A DNA stretch of 64,000 nucleotides, taken from NCBI RefSeq assembly GCF_964199755.1, contig NC_133896.1, forward strand, positions 103,880,301-103,944,300. The letters are read 5' to 3'. This document shows, piece by piece, positions 39,455 to 51,700 of the stretch (position 1 is the first letter of the stretch; the number at the start of each line of letters is the position of its first letter). A program made the position numbers and the translations under genes. Origin of the DNA: Larus michahellis (Eukaryota > Chordata > Aves > Charadriiformes > Laridae). Under the pieces are notes generated by a model. That model was given only the letters and a program-made list of their open reading frames with translations. It was not told the origin of the DNA and made no database searches.

Positions 39455-42361
39455 CATGAAGGAGAGGCAGCAGAAACAGAGGACCTGATAACTGGAAACT
39501 AAAGAGCCTGGCAACTGCAGATAAGCAGGTTCTTATTACTTAATCTACGAAGAAGTGTCATGAGACAGGTAGTAGGGCTGACATGCTACAGAATTTATTT
39601 AATATGTCTTTTTTTTTTTTTCTTTCTTCTAATTCCTCTTTGGATCTTAGGGCTACGTTTTCACAGAGGCAGAGACCTTCACATTGGTATGGGAATGCAC
39701 TGACTTTTGTGCACTCACTACAAAGTTGACAGACTTCCTTCACAGCTCAGGTGTTGTCACATCTGCAAATAAAACTGAAGGCACAAATGCTCTTTTTTGG
39801 ATGCAGAGGTACCTACTGAGCCACAACTTTCCAGTCAAAACCATGGTCCTTGTTGAAGAGATCTTGTCCCTTTAGACCTGTTCCATTCATTTTTATAAAT
39901 CTGACTTTTTGCACGACAGCTGCAATGTAGGCAGAAATAGAATTGCCTGTGCCATATAGCTAGAATATAATGTACCACCTCTCTTTAAAAAAAAAAAAAA
40001 AGGTCTGATGTCCCTTAATAAATATGAACAGTGATAACAATAAAAAGCTTGATGTAATTACACATGATCCTGTTCAAAGCTTCTTTCTGTTGACAGAAAC
40101 ATGAAAGACTTGGTAGCTACTAGAATGCAGGGGTTTAGTAGAGAAAGATTCTTTCAAAGCATTGCAAAGGGGGAGAAATAAGCAAATAAAAACACATTAT
40201 GGTTTTCAACCACAGAAGTCAACACTGGAGTATTCAGCCCCAGGAAATTCAAAGGGGGAATCTACTGCAAATTTAAAAGCACTGTGGTTGTGCTGTAGTT
40301 TGTATCTTGTGGCATTCAAGTAATGCAGTTAGAAACTGTGTTTTCTGTGCTTAACCAAAAAAAAAACCATGAAAAAAAGTTTTGCTTTGTAATGTTGAAA
40401 GCATTAAGATCCATAAACAATAGTATGGTTTAATCAAGTTTTACAATTAAATTCTATAATTATTCCAAAAGTTCCCAATGTTCTGGCAATGTTCCCCCTT
40501 TTTCATCTGCACTCACAGTCCTCACGACATTCTCCCTAGTCTCATCTGATGCACACAGGAGTGGCTGCAGAGATCACCATTTCTCTGATCACAGTTCTTC
40601 ACTGGCGAGACTGCTTTTTAGTATGAATTTAAGTTTTTTTGTAATACCTACTCTCAGCTATAGCCTTTTGATATCGACAGGAGTCATTCTACTAAAGCAA
40701 CTTTGGGATGGTATCTTTTAAACTTCTTATAGTCTTGAAAGCATCTGTCGTTTTGCCTTTTGTGTTTTTTGTTGCAAAGCCAAAGGTATGTGATGATTTA
40801 TGTTTCATGTAGAATACATTTGATTCACATACAGCTGGACACCAAAATATCCACGTTGTAAGGTTAATAGCACTTTTGTTCAGTTTAGATACACTGTCAT
40901 TTTTTCAGTTGTCTTTATCATTCAGCATCTCTAGCGAGTATCTCTTCTGGAACCTTCTCAGATGCTTTGATCAGAGGCATTTACAAACTTCGTCAGCACC
41001 ATTGTCAAGAGCACCGATCTTAATGAAATGTCATTTCATTGTTGAAATGCTTGCAACAAGTACACAGTCCAACATGTTTAATAGTCCATATTTTACTTTT
41101 TTTTTTTTTTTTAAGTTGGCATTTATAAGCAAGGAATTGGTATATTGGGAAAGTTACTGCCAAACCTTGACTTGCAGCGTTTCCTGGTACGCAACAGTAT
41201 TAATGTTTGACAGAAGTCAGTTCTGATTTTTTTTCTCAAAGTTCTGATAGTCCATATAAAATGCTCTCCAAGCTTACTTTGTCTTAAGATTGCACATCTC
41301 TTTCTTGGTTGCGTGATTTGCTATTTTACATTTACATGTAAAACACACGTTTGCTAGCATAAACTTCCCTAAAGAATCTGTCAAAGTCTACCAAAGCAAA
41401 CTTATTGTGAAAAAAAAATTTTTTTTTTTTGTGTATTTCCAGTAGAGACCTTTTTTTTCCCCATTAGCATTTGTTCTATTATATCTCTGTTCTGAAGCAG
41501 GTGTTCTGAGAGGTCTAGTTCTGCAGTAAATGAGGATAGTAGTTACTAATCAGCCCAACCACAGCTTTATTTTTGCTGTGAACAATGTAGTTAAATGCTT
41601 CTTAAATGTTTTCATTAAGAAAATTATTTCAATATTATTGTTAACAATTGGTGATTGCTTTGTATCCTAAAAACTATCATGCTTTGCATTCCTTTTTTTA
41701 AAGTAGTGAATATGAGAAGATGATTTTGAACATGACCGAGAACTTTTCTCTTATAGACAGGGTCAGAATAAGTTTGCTTTTGTGTTAATTGATAGTTGCT
41801 TGGCTCGAAACAATATTAAAAGATGCAATATTGAGATATAGGAACAATTCTCCCACGTGAGAGGGCGTGTTTCTAAAACAGATGAGCTAAGCATATGTAT
41901 TCTTTTAATATAAACCGGAAAATACTTGAAAACTTCATTATCCAAAATACACAGGGAAGGTTTGGATGCCTTCATTGCATGAAGTCCTTATATCTATGTC
42001 AGTGTGTCCTAGAACTCCTTTCTTCCCAAATAAGCTTTCCAACATCTGAACAAAAAAGCAAATGCCTTCTCTCTCATCTTTCTTCTTGCCCCTACTGTTT
42101 TTAATAACGTACGTCTGACATGCTAACAATCAGGCACATGCTTATTCATTGTTGTCTCATCTCAGCTGCCTGATAATGGCTTAAGAGGGATGATGAGTGG
42201 AATTGCACATCAAGGATCTCTTTTGTTGATGGAGTAACCAGGAGTGCGTTTTCAATTTGCAGTTTGGCTCTGGGGCTTCAGAAGCACCACGTATGTTTGA
42301 TATCCACTTGGTTGCTTGCCACCAAACTTGGGGATCAATCGCTATGTTGCAAGAGGAGATA

Positions 42362-42406
42362 TTTATCTATATATGTATTTATATATATTTTTATATATAT
42401 ATATAA
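42362..42406. repeat. (AT)n-rich microsatellite
   Basis: Alternating TA runs, interrupted by a few T, culminate in a nearly pure AT block near 42391-42405. This is an easily melted, polymorphism-prone tract. Confidence 0.88.
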
Positions 42407-42511
42407 AGGCAGGAAAAGAAAAAAGCAGGGGAAAACAGACTTTTACTTTGAAAATAGTAGGACATCTCACAGATTGAAAAGTTGTCTATTGCAAAACATG
42501 TTCGGGAGCAA

Positions 42512-42543
42512 GTGTGTGTGTGTGTATGTGAGTGAGAGAGAGG
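42512..42543. repeat. (TG)n followed by (GA)n
   Basis: A GT run leads through TATGTGAGTG into GAGAGAGAG. This is a compound microsatellite. Confidence 0.85.
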
Positions 42544-43832
42544 GAACATCTGTATGTCTGTAATTCTCTTTCATTATATCTCAAAGACAAAACAATTCAT
42601 AATTTGATTCCCCTGCCTGTTTTTGAGTTAAACCAGGGATTACGCTGAGCCATTCTTAGGCAACCATTTCCATGTTAGTTCAGGACTCCTTGTAGCAAAT
42701 CTGCATTCTTTTTAATCATTTGCAGTCAATCAGATTTTAATTTGTCTTTGTCTTCAGCCCTGCACAGTTTGGGCCTGGAATCCCTTTGCTTCAAGGATCA
42801 AAGAGTGTTTTCCCTGTCTGTGTCAGGCACACTTACGGAATTCTCTTGTATGTTTATTTAGCTCAACAATTATTCCATATTAACAAAAGCAGATTGAGTC
42901 AGGAATGTTTTTCAGAGTAGCCTTTTTGAAATCTTGCTTGGTTGGAATTATGGCACCTCCAGTTCTGTTATTTTCCTTTTGAAATACGTTGTGGTAATTC
43001 ACTACAAAATCTGTAAAAAACCTATTCAGGGATGAATGGCTTATTCTGCTTCTTATCTTGTTAATCAATATTGTTAACTAGCTGTGATGGACATAATTAA
43101 TGGAATGACCCTAGCCCCCCAGCCCCCCCTAATTAAAGATAATTGCCTTGTTCAGTCACATTCCCTCTCCAAAATATAGGTGCGCGAGCATAAATGTCAT
43201 AATTTATTTTAGACTCTACCATGATCATACATATTCTGTTTTCTTGTTAACAACTAATTTTAATTCTAGCTCACCCAGCAAAGTTGAAAGCCATAAAATG
43301 GCCCTCTTACCTTCCTGAGCTGGATGGCTAAACAACACATTACCATATCGCACGCTTACAGTCATGAGGGGTTGATGAGGATAAAACCAGAATTCCCCTA
43401 CTTACTGGGCTCTGATGCTGGCTTGAATCCGTTGCCCAACAGCTTGGTAAGATGCTGCCTGATGAGATTCGTGTCTTGGCTTGAAGTTAAATAGTGCTGG
43501 TATCAGAATAAACCTTCGGGATTTTGGTATGCGTTTCATGTATCGTTTTATCAGCTTTATTATTTGTTATGCTTTTGCTGAGCTTCCCTGAATAAGAACA
43601 AAAGGGTACACTTATTATGCAGCGATTTCATGAAAGCTATTTAAAATAATATTTGAGGAGGAAAAAACAAATCAAAATGAATAAAAGCCTAGGAAACACA
43701 TGATGAAACAGAATGAATATCAGAGCTATTAAATTAATAAGCTTGCAAAGCATTATTTATGGTATCTCAATGGAAGTTTAGAAATTGATACTGACTTTCC
43801 AAAATTAATTGAGCACCTTTGTTGTATTTTAG

Positions 43833-43931
43833 GAATACATATTCAAACTCACTGCACCCGTTCCTTGTGAGGAAAATTGTTCCACCTGCCAAAAACCTCA
43901 GGAGTTTCAGCTGATTTTTCATCTTCTCAAG
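43833..43931 (+). other. Candidate exon (99 nt), function unknown
   Basis: A TTTGTTGTATTTTAG acceptor precedes the segment and a GTAAAC donor follows at 43932. The full 99 nt are open as 33 codons, including a Cys-rich patch (PCEENCSTCQK). I do not recognise the peptide. An intact 33-codon frame is unsurprising by chance and the donor is only moderate, so a pseudo-exon or lncRNA exon is as likely as a coding exon. Confidence 0.22.
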
Positions 43932-44867
43932 GTAAACAGTTGAAGTATTGACTCAGTATGGCATTCATTCAGCGAATCCATATAGCCTGAGATTGTCTGT
44001 AGGTGGTTGTCCTTGTTTTCTCAAGTTGCCCATTAAAAGAGTGTATGAAGCTGTGCAGAAGCAGTAGCCTGAAACAGAGATTTGGCAACTCCACAGCCAC
44101 ACAACATGTCCTGTCAGGGAGGTTTCCGTTTAGGTACATCCTTCCTTAACAAGTACGTATGCTGTTCATGAGATGGTAGAAATACAGGTGAAGGATTTGG
44201 TATTAAGGGCTGACACGCCCAGGAAGACTATGGGCTCGTCTCAGATGTCCAGCCAGCTTGAAGCCCAGCGTTATGTTCCTGTGGAGCATCTCATGTGCTA
44301 GGGGCTGGAGGACATCCTGCAGCTGTGTCCCCAGTTCTCAGTGGCCTGGAAAGAAGCACAGAGGTCAGGCGCAGCTGCGCCCTGCCTACTGTCACCAGCA
44401 GACCAGCAGATAGGACTGGAGGAGCAGAGGACTGAAGGAATGGTCATGGAGCCTCCCAGTACAGTTTTCTTTGGATATTGCCTTCACAGTACTGACTAAT
44501 ATTCACTAGTGCAAATTAGATGGAGTTGCAGGTGTTCAGTTCTTGAAAAATGGGTGTCGACAGACCAGAGCCGTCTCCTCAGAGTTAACTGGCTGCTTTC
44601 TGATGGATTTGAGTTGTAATGACTGGCTGAATTTCTAGTCCTTTTTGCTACAGCCACAAAATCTCCCTGACTGCCCCCATTTCACCATTAAAAGTATATT
44701 TGTTAATTTTTCCAGGACAGATGATTTCTTTATGACACTGCTTTGCCCCAGATTTACTAAATTGGCTATTTCTGTTATAGCTTCCCATGCAAGAATGATC
44801 GCTGAAGTGACCCACCAAAAATGAACAGGGAAGATACAGGAGTACTAACAGGAAGAATCCCATACCT

Positions 44868-45110
44868 GTTATTGTTTCAGTTTGTTATTCCATTTCTCTT
44901 CCCTCTTTTTTGCAGCTTCTTTTCTCTGAACAAGTTTCTCCTGGGCTTTCCTTTTTTTCAGTGAGGGCTCTTCTCTGTTCTTCTTCAGAATAACTCTACT
45001 GCGTTACAAAATTTTTCTAAACCATGCTTTCCATGTCCCTAGAAGCTGCATCTCATAGCTTTCTGTAACATAAAAAACCTATGCGTACTTGCTGCGGCAT
45101 AGGTCCTTAT
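44868..45110 (+). repeat. Dispersed repeat, copy B (family not identified)
   Basis: This is the second copy of the element at 36282-36530, in the same orientation, about 8.6 kb away. It keeps the pyrimidine-rich left part and the CTGCGTTACAAAA..TCTAAACCATGC core, and has a shorter right end before AGGTCCT. The degree of mismatch implies an old dispersal rather than a recent segmental duplication. Flanking sequences are not similar, which argues for transposition or retroposition. No terminal inverted repeats or poly-A are evident. Confidence 0.7.
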
Positions 45111-46294
45111 TTTGTAGTGTTTAACTATTATTGGAATAGTAGCTTAAGCTTTGCATTGTTTTTCCTAAGGCAGCTGGGTGCTGTGGTGGATAAGGGAGCT
45201 TGGCGTGTGCGTAGCACACTTGAAGGATTGCTCATTTGGACCTGCTGAAGATAAGCTTGTGCCCACACCCATAGTAAGTGCATTATTGTCTGTTCACTCT
45301 TCTTGGCCTCCTCGTGGCCATTGAAAGAATTAACAAGCTTTTCAGGCTGCTGAGGTGCTCGGCTCAGCAACCCACCTGGCTCTCTCCTGTTTCAGGCAAC
45401 CTCACGCAGGGGCCTTGCAAAACTGGTGTGATTATGCAGAGAACCGGGCTCCCCACATGTGATCTTTAAGCAACATATTGGGTGAGAGCTCATAATTTTC
45501 AGAAAACATTCAAGGCTATGTAAAAGAAGCAATAAAATGAATTGAATAATAGCGCGGGAACAGCAAGTTCCATATTTAATCTTTCTTGCAAATCTACTTC
45601 TGCAAGTATTTGCAATTCTGCCAGTAGCTGCAAATGTTATTTGCTAGTGCAAGACATCCGTTCCTAATAAGCAGTAAAAATCTCTTGTACATCAAGCTGG
45701 TTTTTCCCCTCAGTGCCCCTCTTAGAACAGTGACAGCTTGGCTACAAATAGTATTGTTTCCAAGCAAAATTTCAAAGCTTTATTTCTTTGATCGGTAGTT
45801 AGCACCTGAAAGGTGCTATTCCCTACCCAGTGAGTAGTACCATCCCCCCAAGTCCTCCCCTGCTTAAATGGAGAACCTTGCAAACCCTGCTATAGATAGC
45901 TACCAAAGATTTTGTCTTTATTTCTTTGTTCTGAGATACCAGCAAAGTGATATCTTTCCCTTCCTAATATTGTCTAATCTGAAATATTCCTAACTTGAGT
46001 TTCTGATATTAACTAGTGTTTTAATTGCTTAGGGTTGTTCTCAGTAAGGGTAAAAGGCCTAGTAATGGTTTGGACCGAAAAAGGCAGAGAATGGATATTT
46101 TACGAATCCAGTCTCTAACTGCACACTAGCAATGAACAAATGCTTGTGGTTTTATTTCTCTTCCATTTCTTCTCTCGGCCTTGCATATCTTATTGGGTTG
46201 ATACCAAGGACTTATGGCTGAGGACTGTATTCTCACAGATCACAGCTCTAAAGGACATTGTTCTTGGCTGGTATCCCCAGGCACTGCTATAATG

Positions 46295-46311
46295 AAAAAA
46301 AAAAAAAAAAA
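46295..46311. repeat. Poly-A tract (17 A)
   Basis: Seventeen consecutive A. No processed-gene body is recognised immediately upstream. Confidence 0.85.
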
Positions 46312-48765
46312 GATAGGGTAGTTGTGTGTGCTGTTTATATTCATGTTTGTACATGTAGGGATGTGTTGATGGGGAGATGTGGTGAAATGATAAAAATGTT
46401 ATGAAAGGCAGTTATTCCTTTGTTGAAATAAGGAAATCTGATGGCACCAGTTTAATTCCTGGGAGCACAGTGAAAAGGACTAGGACTATATAAAGGTAGC
46501 ACAAGAAGGAATTGAAAAATAATAATGGAAAAATCTATATCTAAAGCACTGGCAGCAATATATTTATGCATGAAGAGTATTCCATGATTGATCTACAGTA
46601 AAACTGAGTGAGACACAGAAACAACACATAGATGTTTGTATCACTCTACAGTCTCCGCTGGAGATAAATATGAAATATAGTCATATTTCATAGAAGAACT
46701 ATTTTAATTCTTTCTCATTCCAAGCTGCCCTTAACTTTTGTAGTGGATTTGTAACCACTTCCTTGCTTCTGATGGAGTCGTGTTCATCTTTTTGACCCAT
46801 TAAATGCTTTCAGAGAGTAAGTTTTGTCCTCGATATCGAAATGGTTACCTTAAACTACAAAGACTACAGTTCTCAAAATGCATGTTGAGAGAGAGCAGCC
46901 ATGATTTCTCTCAGTCATATCTCTTTATTCCCCCATTTTATGTTACACAAAGAAAACCTTCTTTCATATTGTCATTATACTCATTTTTCTATTAACCACA
47001 AAGTAGAAAAATGTCCAGTGAATTACAGTTGCCTCAGTTGTTCACTGGGGTCATTTTTGCTCAAATATGGAAAAAAATGCATGGATAACTCAGTTTTTCA
47101 CCTCTCCTGTTTGTAAAAAGAGGAAAGATAACTAAGTTTTAGTAGATTCAGTTTTAAATTTCAGGAGTACTGAGGAGTGGTGACGATTTAAATATTCTCA
47201 TTATTCATCTACTTTTATTTGAATGCACACAAAATTTAATGCACTGAAAGATATATTAAGCAAAACCACAAGGCTTCTGAAATACAGGAACTGACAGTCA
47301 AAACCACCAACATGTCTCCTGAGTTTGAAGTGTCCAGATCATACTCCTGGCCTCAAATTTGACATCACATGCCTTGAATTTGACATAGTATGCTTCTTTA
47401 GAAAAAACTTTAAATATTGCATTTCTTGGTAAATGCCTGCCCTAAGCTTTCTTTAGTTAGAGTTTTTCTAATCAGACACAAAAAGAAGAGATTTCACTGT
47501 TTATCACAAATTTATTTGTGCATGTTCATTTCCTAAATCAGATTATCTGTTCAGGCAAAGGAGGATCTGGTCCAGAAAGAAGACACATAGATTCAAGAAA
47601 GCTTTGCATCTCTTAATATTGAGGGCCTCCTTTAGTGGGAAGAAATTAAGCTAGTTTTTCAGCATGTGGAAAGGAGTCTACAGATCAGGAAAAAGAACTT
47701 TCCATCCCGTCTTTCTTTGATATCTGAAGTCGGATCGGTAGTACTACTATTTTCTTTTTCATTTCAGAGCCCATAAAAATTAATTTTAAAAGGCAGAAAT
47801 GGACAAGTGAGCTCGAGTGAGACTTGATATTTACACTCATGACGGAAAGTCCAAAATGAAGAGCTGTGTGCTACAGTATGTGGTACCCATGATTCATTGC
47901 CCCAAATAGCGGCTGGCAAAAGAGATGATGTTTGAGATCCCCATAAGATAAAAGGAAAATTTTCTGTGATATGATTGGCCTTTGCCTTTAGAAAACAGTG
48001 TGTTTTATAAAGTATTTTGTATTGAGGCAAGCGATGGAAGAATCAGGTGAGACAGTGATGAGGTTTTATGATAGAGATCTATTTTTCATTTTGGCTTTTA
48101 AGTCTCAAATTTTGTAACATTCAGTGTCACAGAACCACGTAACTATTTTCAGAGAAAACTTAGTAGTTGGCAATGCATAAGGCGAACTGTATTCCCTTTT
48201 GAGAATATGCAGCCCTGCAGACGTCATTGGGGTGTCTGCAGACTGATAGACACAGTAAGGCAAGTCTCTAGAATGAAGTATTAGTTTAAAACCTTGCATT
48301 TACTGCATCACATACCATAAGATTCATGAATTTGTTCAGTATTTGGGGAAAAAAATCACAAATGAGATAATTGTTCTGCAATTATTGATGGAATGGAATA
48401 CTCAGCAGTAGAAAAACTAATCTGAAATTCAAGTCAGGATAAGGGAAAGTCATTAGCTATGCTGTGTAAAGCAGACATATACAATCAATGTGTGAACGTC
48501 ACGTTTGTCAGGCCAAAGTGATGGGAAAAGACTTCTACTAACAGAGAGAAAATTGAACACATCTATAACGGTGGAGGATAGTTCATATCCTGTTGTAATT
48601 GCAGCGCACTCGAAGCAGAATGAGAATAGCAAGGGAAAAAAAAAACCAACCCTCTCCTGAGCTTTACAGCAGCACTGCCTGGAATGCGTGACAAAGGTAA
48701 AGGCTTGAAAGGTGATGCTGTGAAGAAACCTGAAGCCAAGTGAAGAAGCTCAGGGAGATGCTGTG

Positions 48766-48784
48766 AAAAAAAAAAAAAAAAAAA
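48766..48784. repeat. Poly-A tract (19 A)
   Basis: Nineteen consecutive A follow a purine-rich stretch of about 100 bases. The arrangement resembles a retroposed tail, but no parent gene or flanking target-site duplication is recognised. Confidence 0.85.
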
Positions 48785-51700
48785 GTCGAGTGGAGCTTTA
48801 GGCATCTAGGAAGAAAGGAACTGTAAAAGAACCCCAGATGGTGCCAGGGAGAACTGATAGTTTTGTTCCTTCTGTCTATTAAAATGTGTCAAGCGTGCAG
48901 GGTCAGAGTGCACACGAGGAGTTGATGGCAAACAGAGGCATGGTAAAAAAATAAAAAGGCTTTGGAAGTTTGGATATGCATTATTGATATGTGTGTATTG
49001 GATAAGATATTTATGTATCGCTGCTCGCTCTTGGGGTATGAGGTGCCACCAAGGACAATCCTTTATGGAGAAAAAAGCTGAAAACAAAAGAGAAAATGGA
49101 ATTAGTAGTATTACCTCATTAGAAATCCAGGAATACCAGGTTTCTTTCACTCTATCTATCTCAGTTAAAAAGTCCGAGAGCCTCTGAGTGTGCACAGAAC
49201 CAGGAAAGTTTGAAGGTGTGAAATAGTTCTTTCTTGAATTACTGTGGTATGCTAGATGATACAGTTACAGGCAAAGATCCCATTATGCAGTGATAACAAT
49301 AACGATAAAAAACCCTACAATTAAAACTCCAGAGGTCTAAACCACTACATACGAAGCAAGAGAAATAACAGGTAAACTCTTGACAGCTGAGTATTAAAAA
49401 AGAAAAAAGAATTAAGACAATAATGCTCAGCAAGATAGTCATTCAGTCTCCAGTGGCATCAGAATGAGCAAACTTATTGTGTGGTTTGGATTTTTGCTTG
49501 CTTAATAGTTTGTGAGGATATCGAGCTGGGGACAATTTGGTTCAGTGCTGCCTTTAAGGCTGTGCCACTATCCGAAATCGCTGGTGCACATTTGGGTTAA
49601 TCTAACGCTAAAGGAGCCGAGAAGAAATACGAGACCGAAGAGCAAGATGCCTGTATTTCTGTGCGTACACTTCTGCAGTTAGTTTGGAAAGATCGCTCGC
49701 TTGCCTGAAATAGTCTTTCTTTTCACAGGTTACTGCATCGTCCAGAAACATAAGCAGCAGCTTCTGTGTATTAAGGGATTGAAACAGTAAATTTTACAGC
49801 ACAATTCATCAATGGCGTCAGTCAGGTTTAAGAGAGAGAGCATGTTTTTGCAGAGCTGCAGAGATTGCTGTAACTGAGGTCAACAGCAAACTCCTAGTGC
49901 TTTTAAAAATTGATTTTACTGAAATCTTACTCCATTTTCCTAGTAATAAAGGCCTCCAAGGATTTAAAGTGCTGTAACTGAGAGCAGCGTTTGGCCCTGT
50001 TCTCTAAGTAGGTGTGGCGTAGCTCCATTACAACTCCAGTGCAAATAATAACATCCTTTAAAAAAGGAGTACCCTTCCTAATGTTTTAGTAAGCAACCTT
50101 TCATTTTCTCTTGGAAAAGCTTGGAGGTCATAAGCTTAAATTTCTAAAGCCTCCAAGAAACTTATTTATCTCCTTTGCAAAAGGTCTAAAGTGAAATAAG
50201 AAAACATATGTGACAGGAATATAAATATACTTCCTTATCTGACAAATCCAGTGCAGATTGCGTCACCAAAAAAACTTGGCAAAATCAACGTGGCTTGGTT
50301 ATTTAATTCTAGACAGAACATTTGATACCGTAAAAAAAAAAATAGAAGATGCTGCCTTAATTATTACAGAACTCACGAGTATCTTTCACATTTTTCTTCA
50401 GGAAAGCTAAAGGGCAGGTGTCCCAGCATATATTTATCTGAAATGTATAGAACAGCAAATTGTTTAAAATGGGTAATTATAATTGTAGTTTGCAATTTTA
50501 ATTAAAAAAAAATAAAAGCCCCACAAAACAAAACCCCAAATAACCAAACATTCAGGACCTGTACTATAAATAGTCTGACCTTATCTTCTGTCTTTGAATG
50601 AATGTTGTCCCCTCCAGGTCAGGGATCTTAGGCTTTTGCATTTCTCTGAAGGCGTTTGCATGGTTCTCCATTCTTAAGCAGGGAGGGAGGTTACAGTCCT
50701 CCTTCCACTTTCCGTGATTTATCTCAGCAGCTCTTACTTCTGTATACGCTGCAGTTCCTTTCTCTTCTGGGCAATGGTAATAAGTCACCCAACTGCCGCC
50801 TTAAAGCAAAGTATTATTTAAAACAAAGTCACATCAGAGGCAGCATATCCATAAAACCAGCAGAGTACACTGTTCGCATATATTGTGTTTCAATAAAACT
50901 TTCCCCTCCACAGATCTGGCAAGTCCCCTGAATTTTTTGCACAGACCCTCTGCAGAGCGTCTCCTTCTTTCATTTGATGTGAGGCTCGCTTTTTATGTCA
51001 TTTTTGATGAGCTTCCTCTTTTCTCAAGAAATACTCTTTGATTCTAGTGGCTTTTGGATTTTTAGTTTTGCAACTTGGCATGATGTCAGTGTCAGTTCAG
51101 CTTATAAACTGAATGTGGACTATTTTCTGTTAATTGACCCCAGCTTTTCCAAGATTTTTTTTTTTTTTATTCTGGCCCATTTTCTGTATATGTGTTCTAC
51201 AGCTGCCTTTTGAGCTAGAACATTGCATTCATTTAGGAAAATCTTGCAGCTATTTGTAATAAATTTATTTCCCCAACCATATTGTCCAAATTATTTAATT
51301 GTCACCTCTCTACATTCATCCTGCTGTTAATTCCCCATTCCAAAGCTGGTGCAGAAGGCATCTGAGTAAAACGAGTCAATGCTGGGTGGTTCATTTCTCT
51401 CATTAAAGCCTTCAGAAAGCCTACTAATTTCAGTGTTTTTCCTTGACATTTTTCTTTAGTTCTGTAATACAAATGATTAGGAAATAAACAGAGGCTTTCC
51501 TCATTTCTGGCAGTGTAAAAGTAATATGCACGTTCTTCCATGTTTTGGTGACAGTTCAAAAAAAATGCAAACCAGTCCCATTAAGTCTTGGACTGTCTGT
51601 TTCACAAACACTGATGAATAAAGGCATTTAAAGGATTCAAAATCTAGCTTAAACAAACCAGATCTGATGTTGCTGTCAGAAATACCAGTTTTGTTATGTC

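Larger units (their letters stand above)
36531..43832. other. AT-rich intergenic sequence, no gene seen
   Basis: No supported gene. The stretch contains a 17-bp tandem duplication (36958-36991), a weak MIR-like patch (38679-38762), a 12-bp unit repeated at 39429-39454, an AT microsatellite (42362-42406) and a TG/GA run (42512-42543). Confidence 0.6.

Noticed and set aside
41409-41432. A-run followed by T-run, an inverted repeat
   Set aside because: Adjacent homopolymers trivially produce a palindrome, so there is no specific signal.
48600-48784. Possible processed pseudogene ending in 19 A
   Set aside because: No parent gene is recognisable and no target-site duplication is visible. A poly-A run alone is not evidence.
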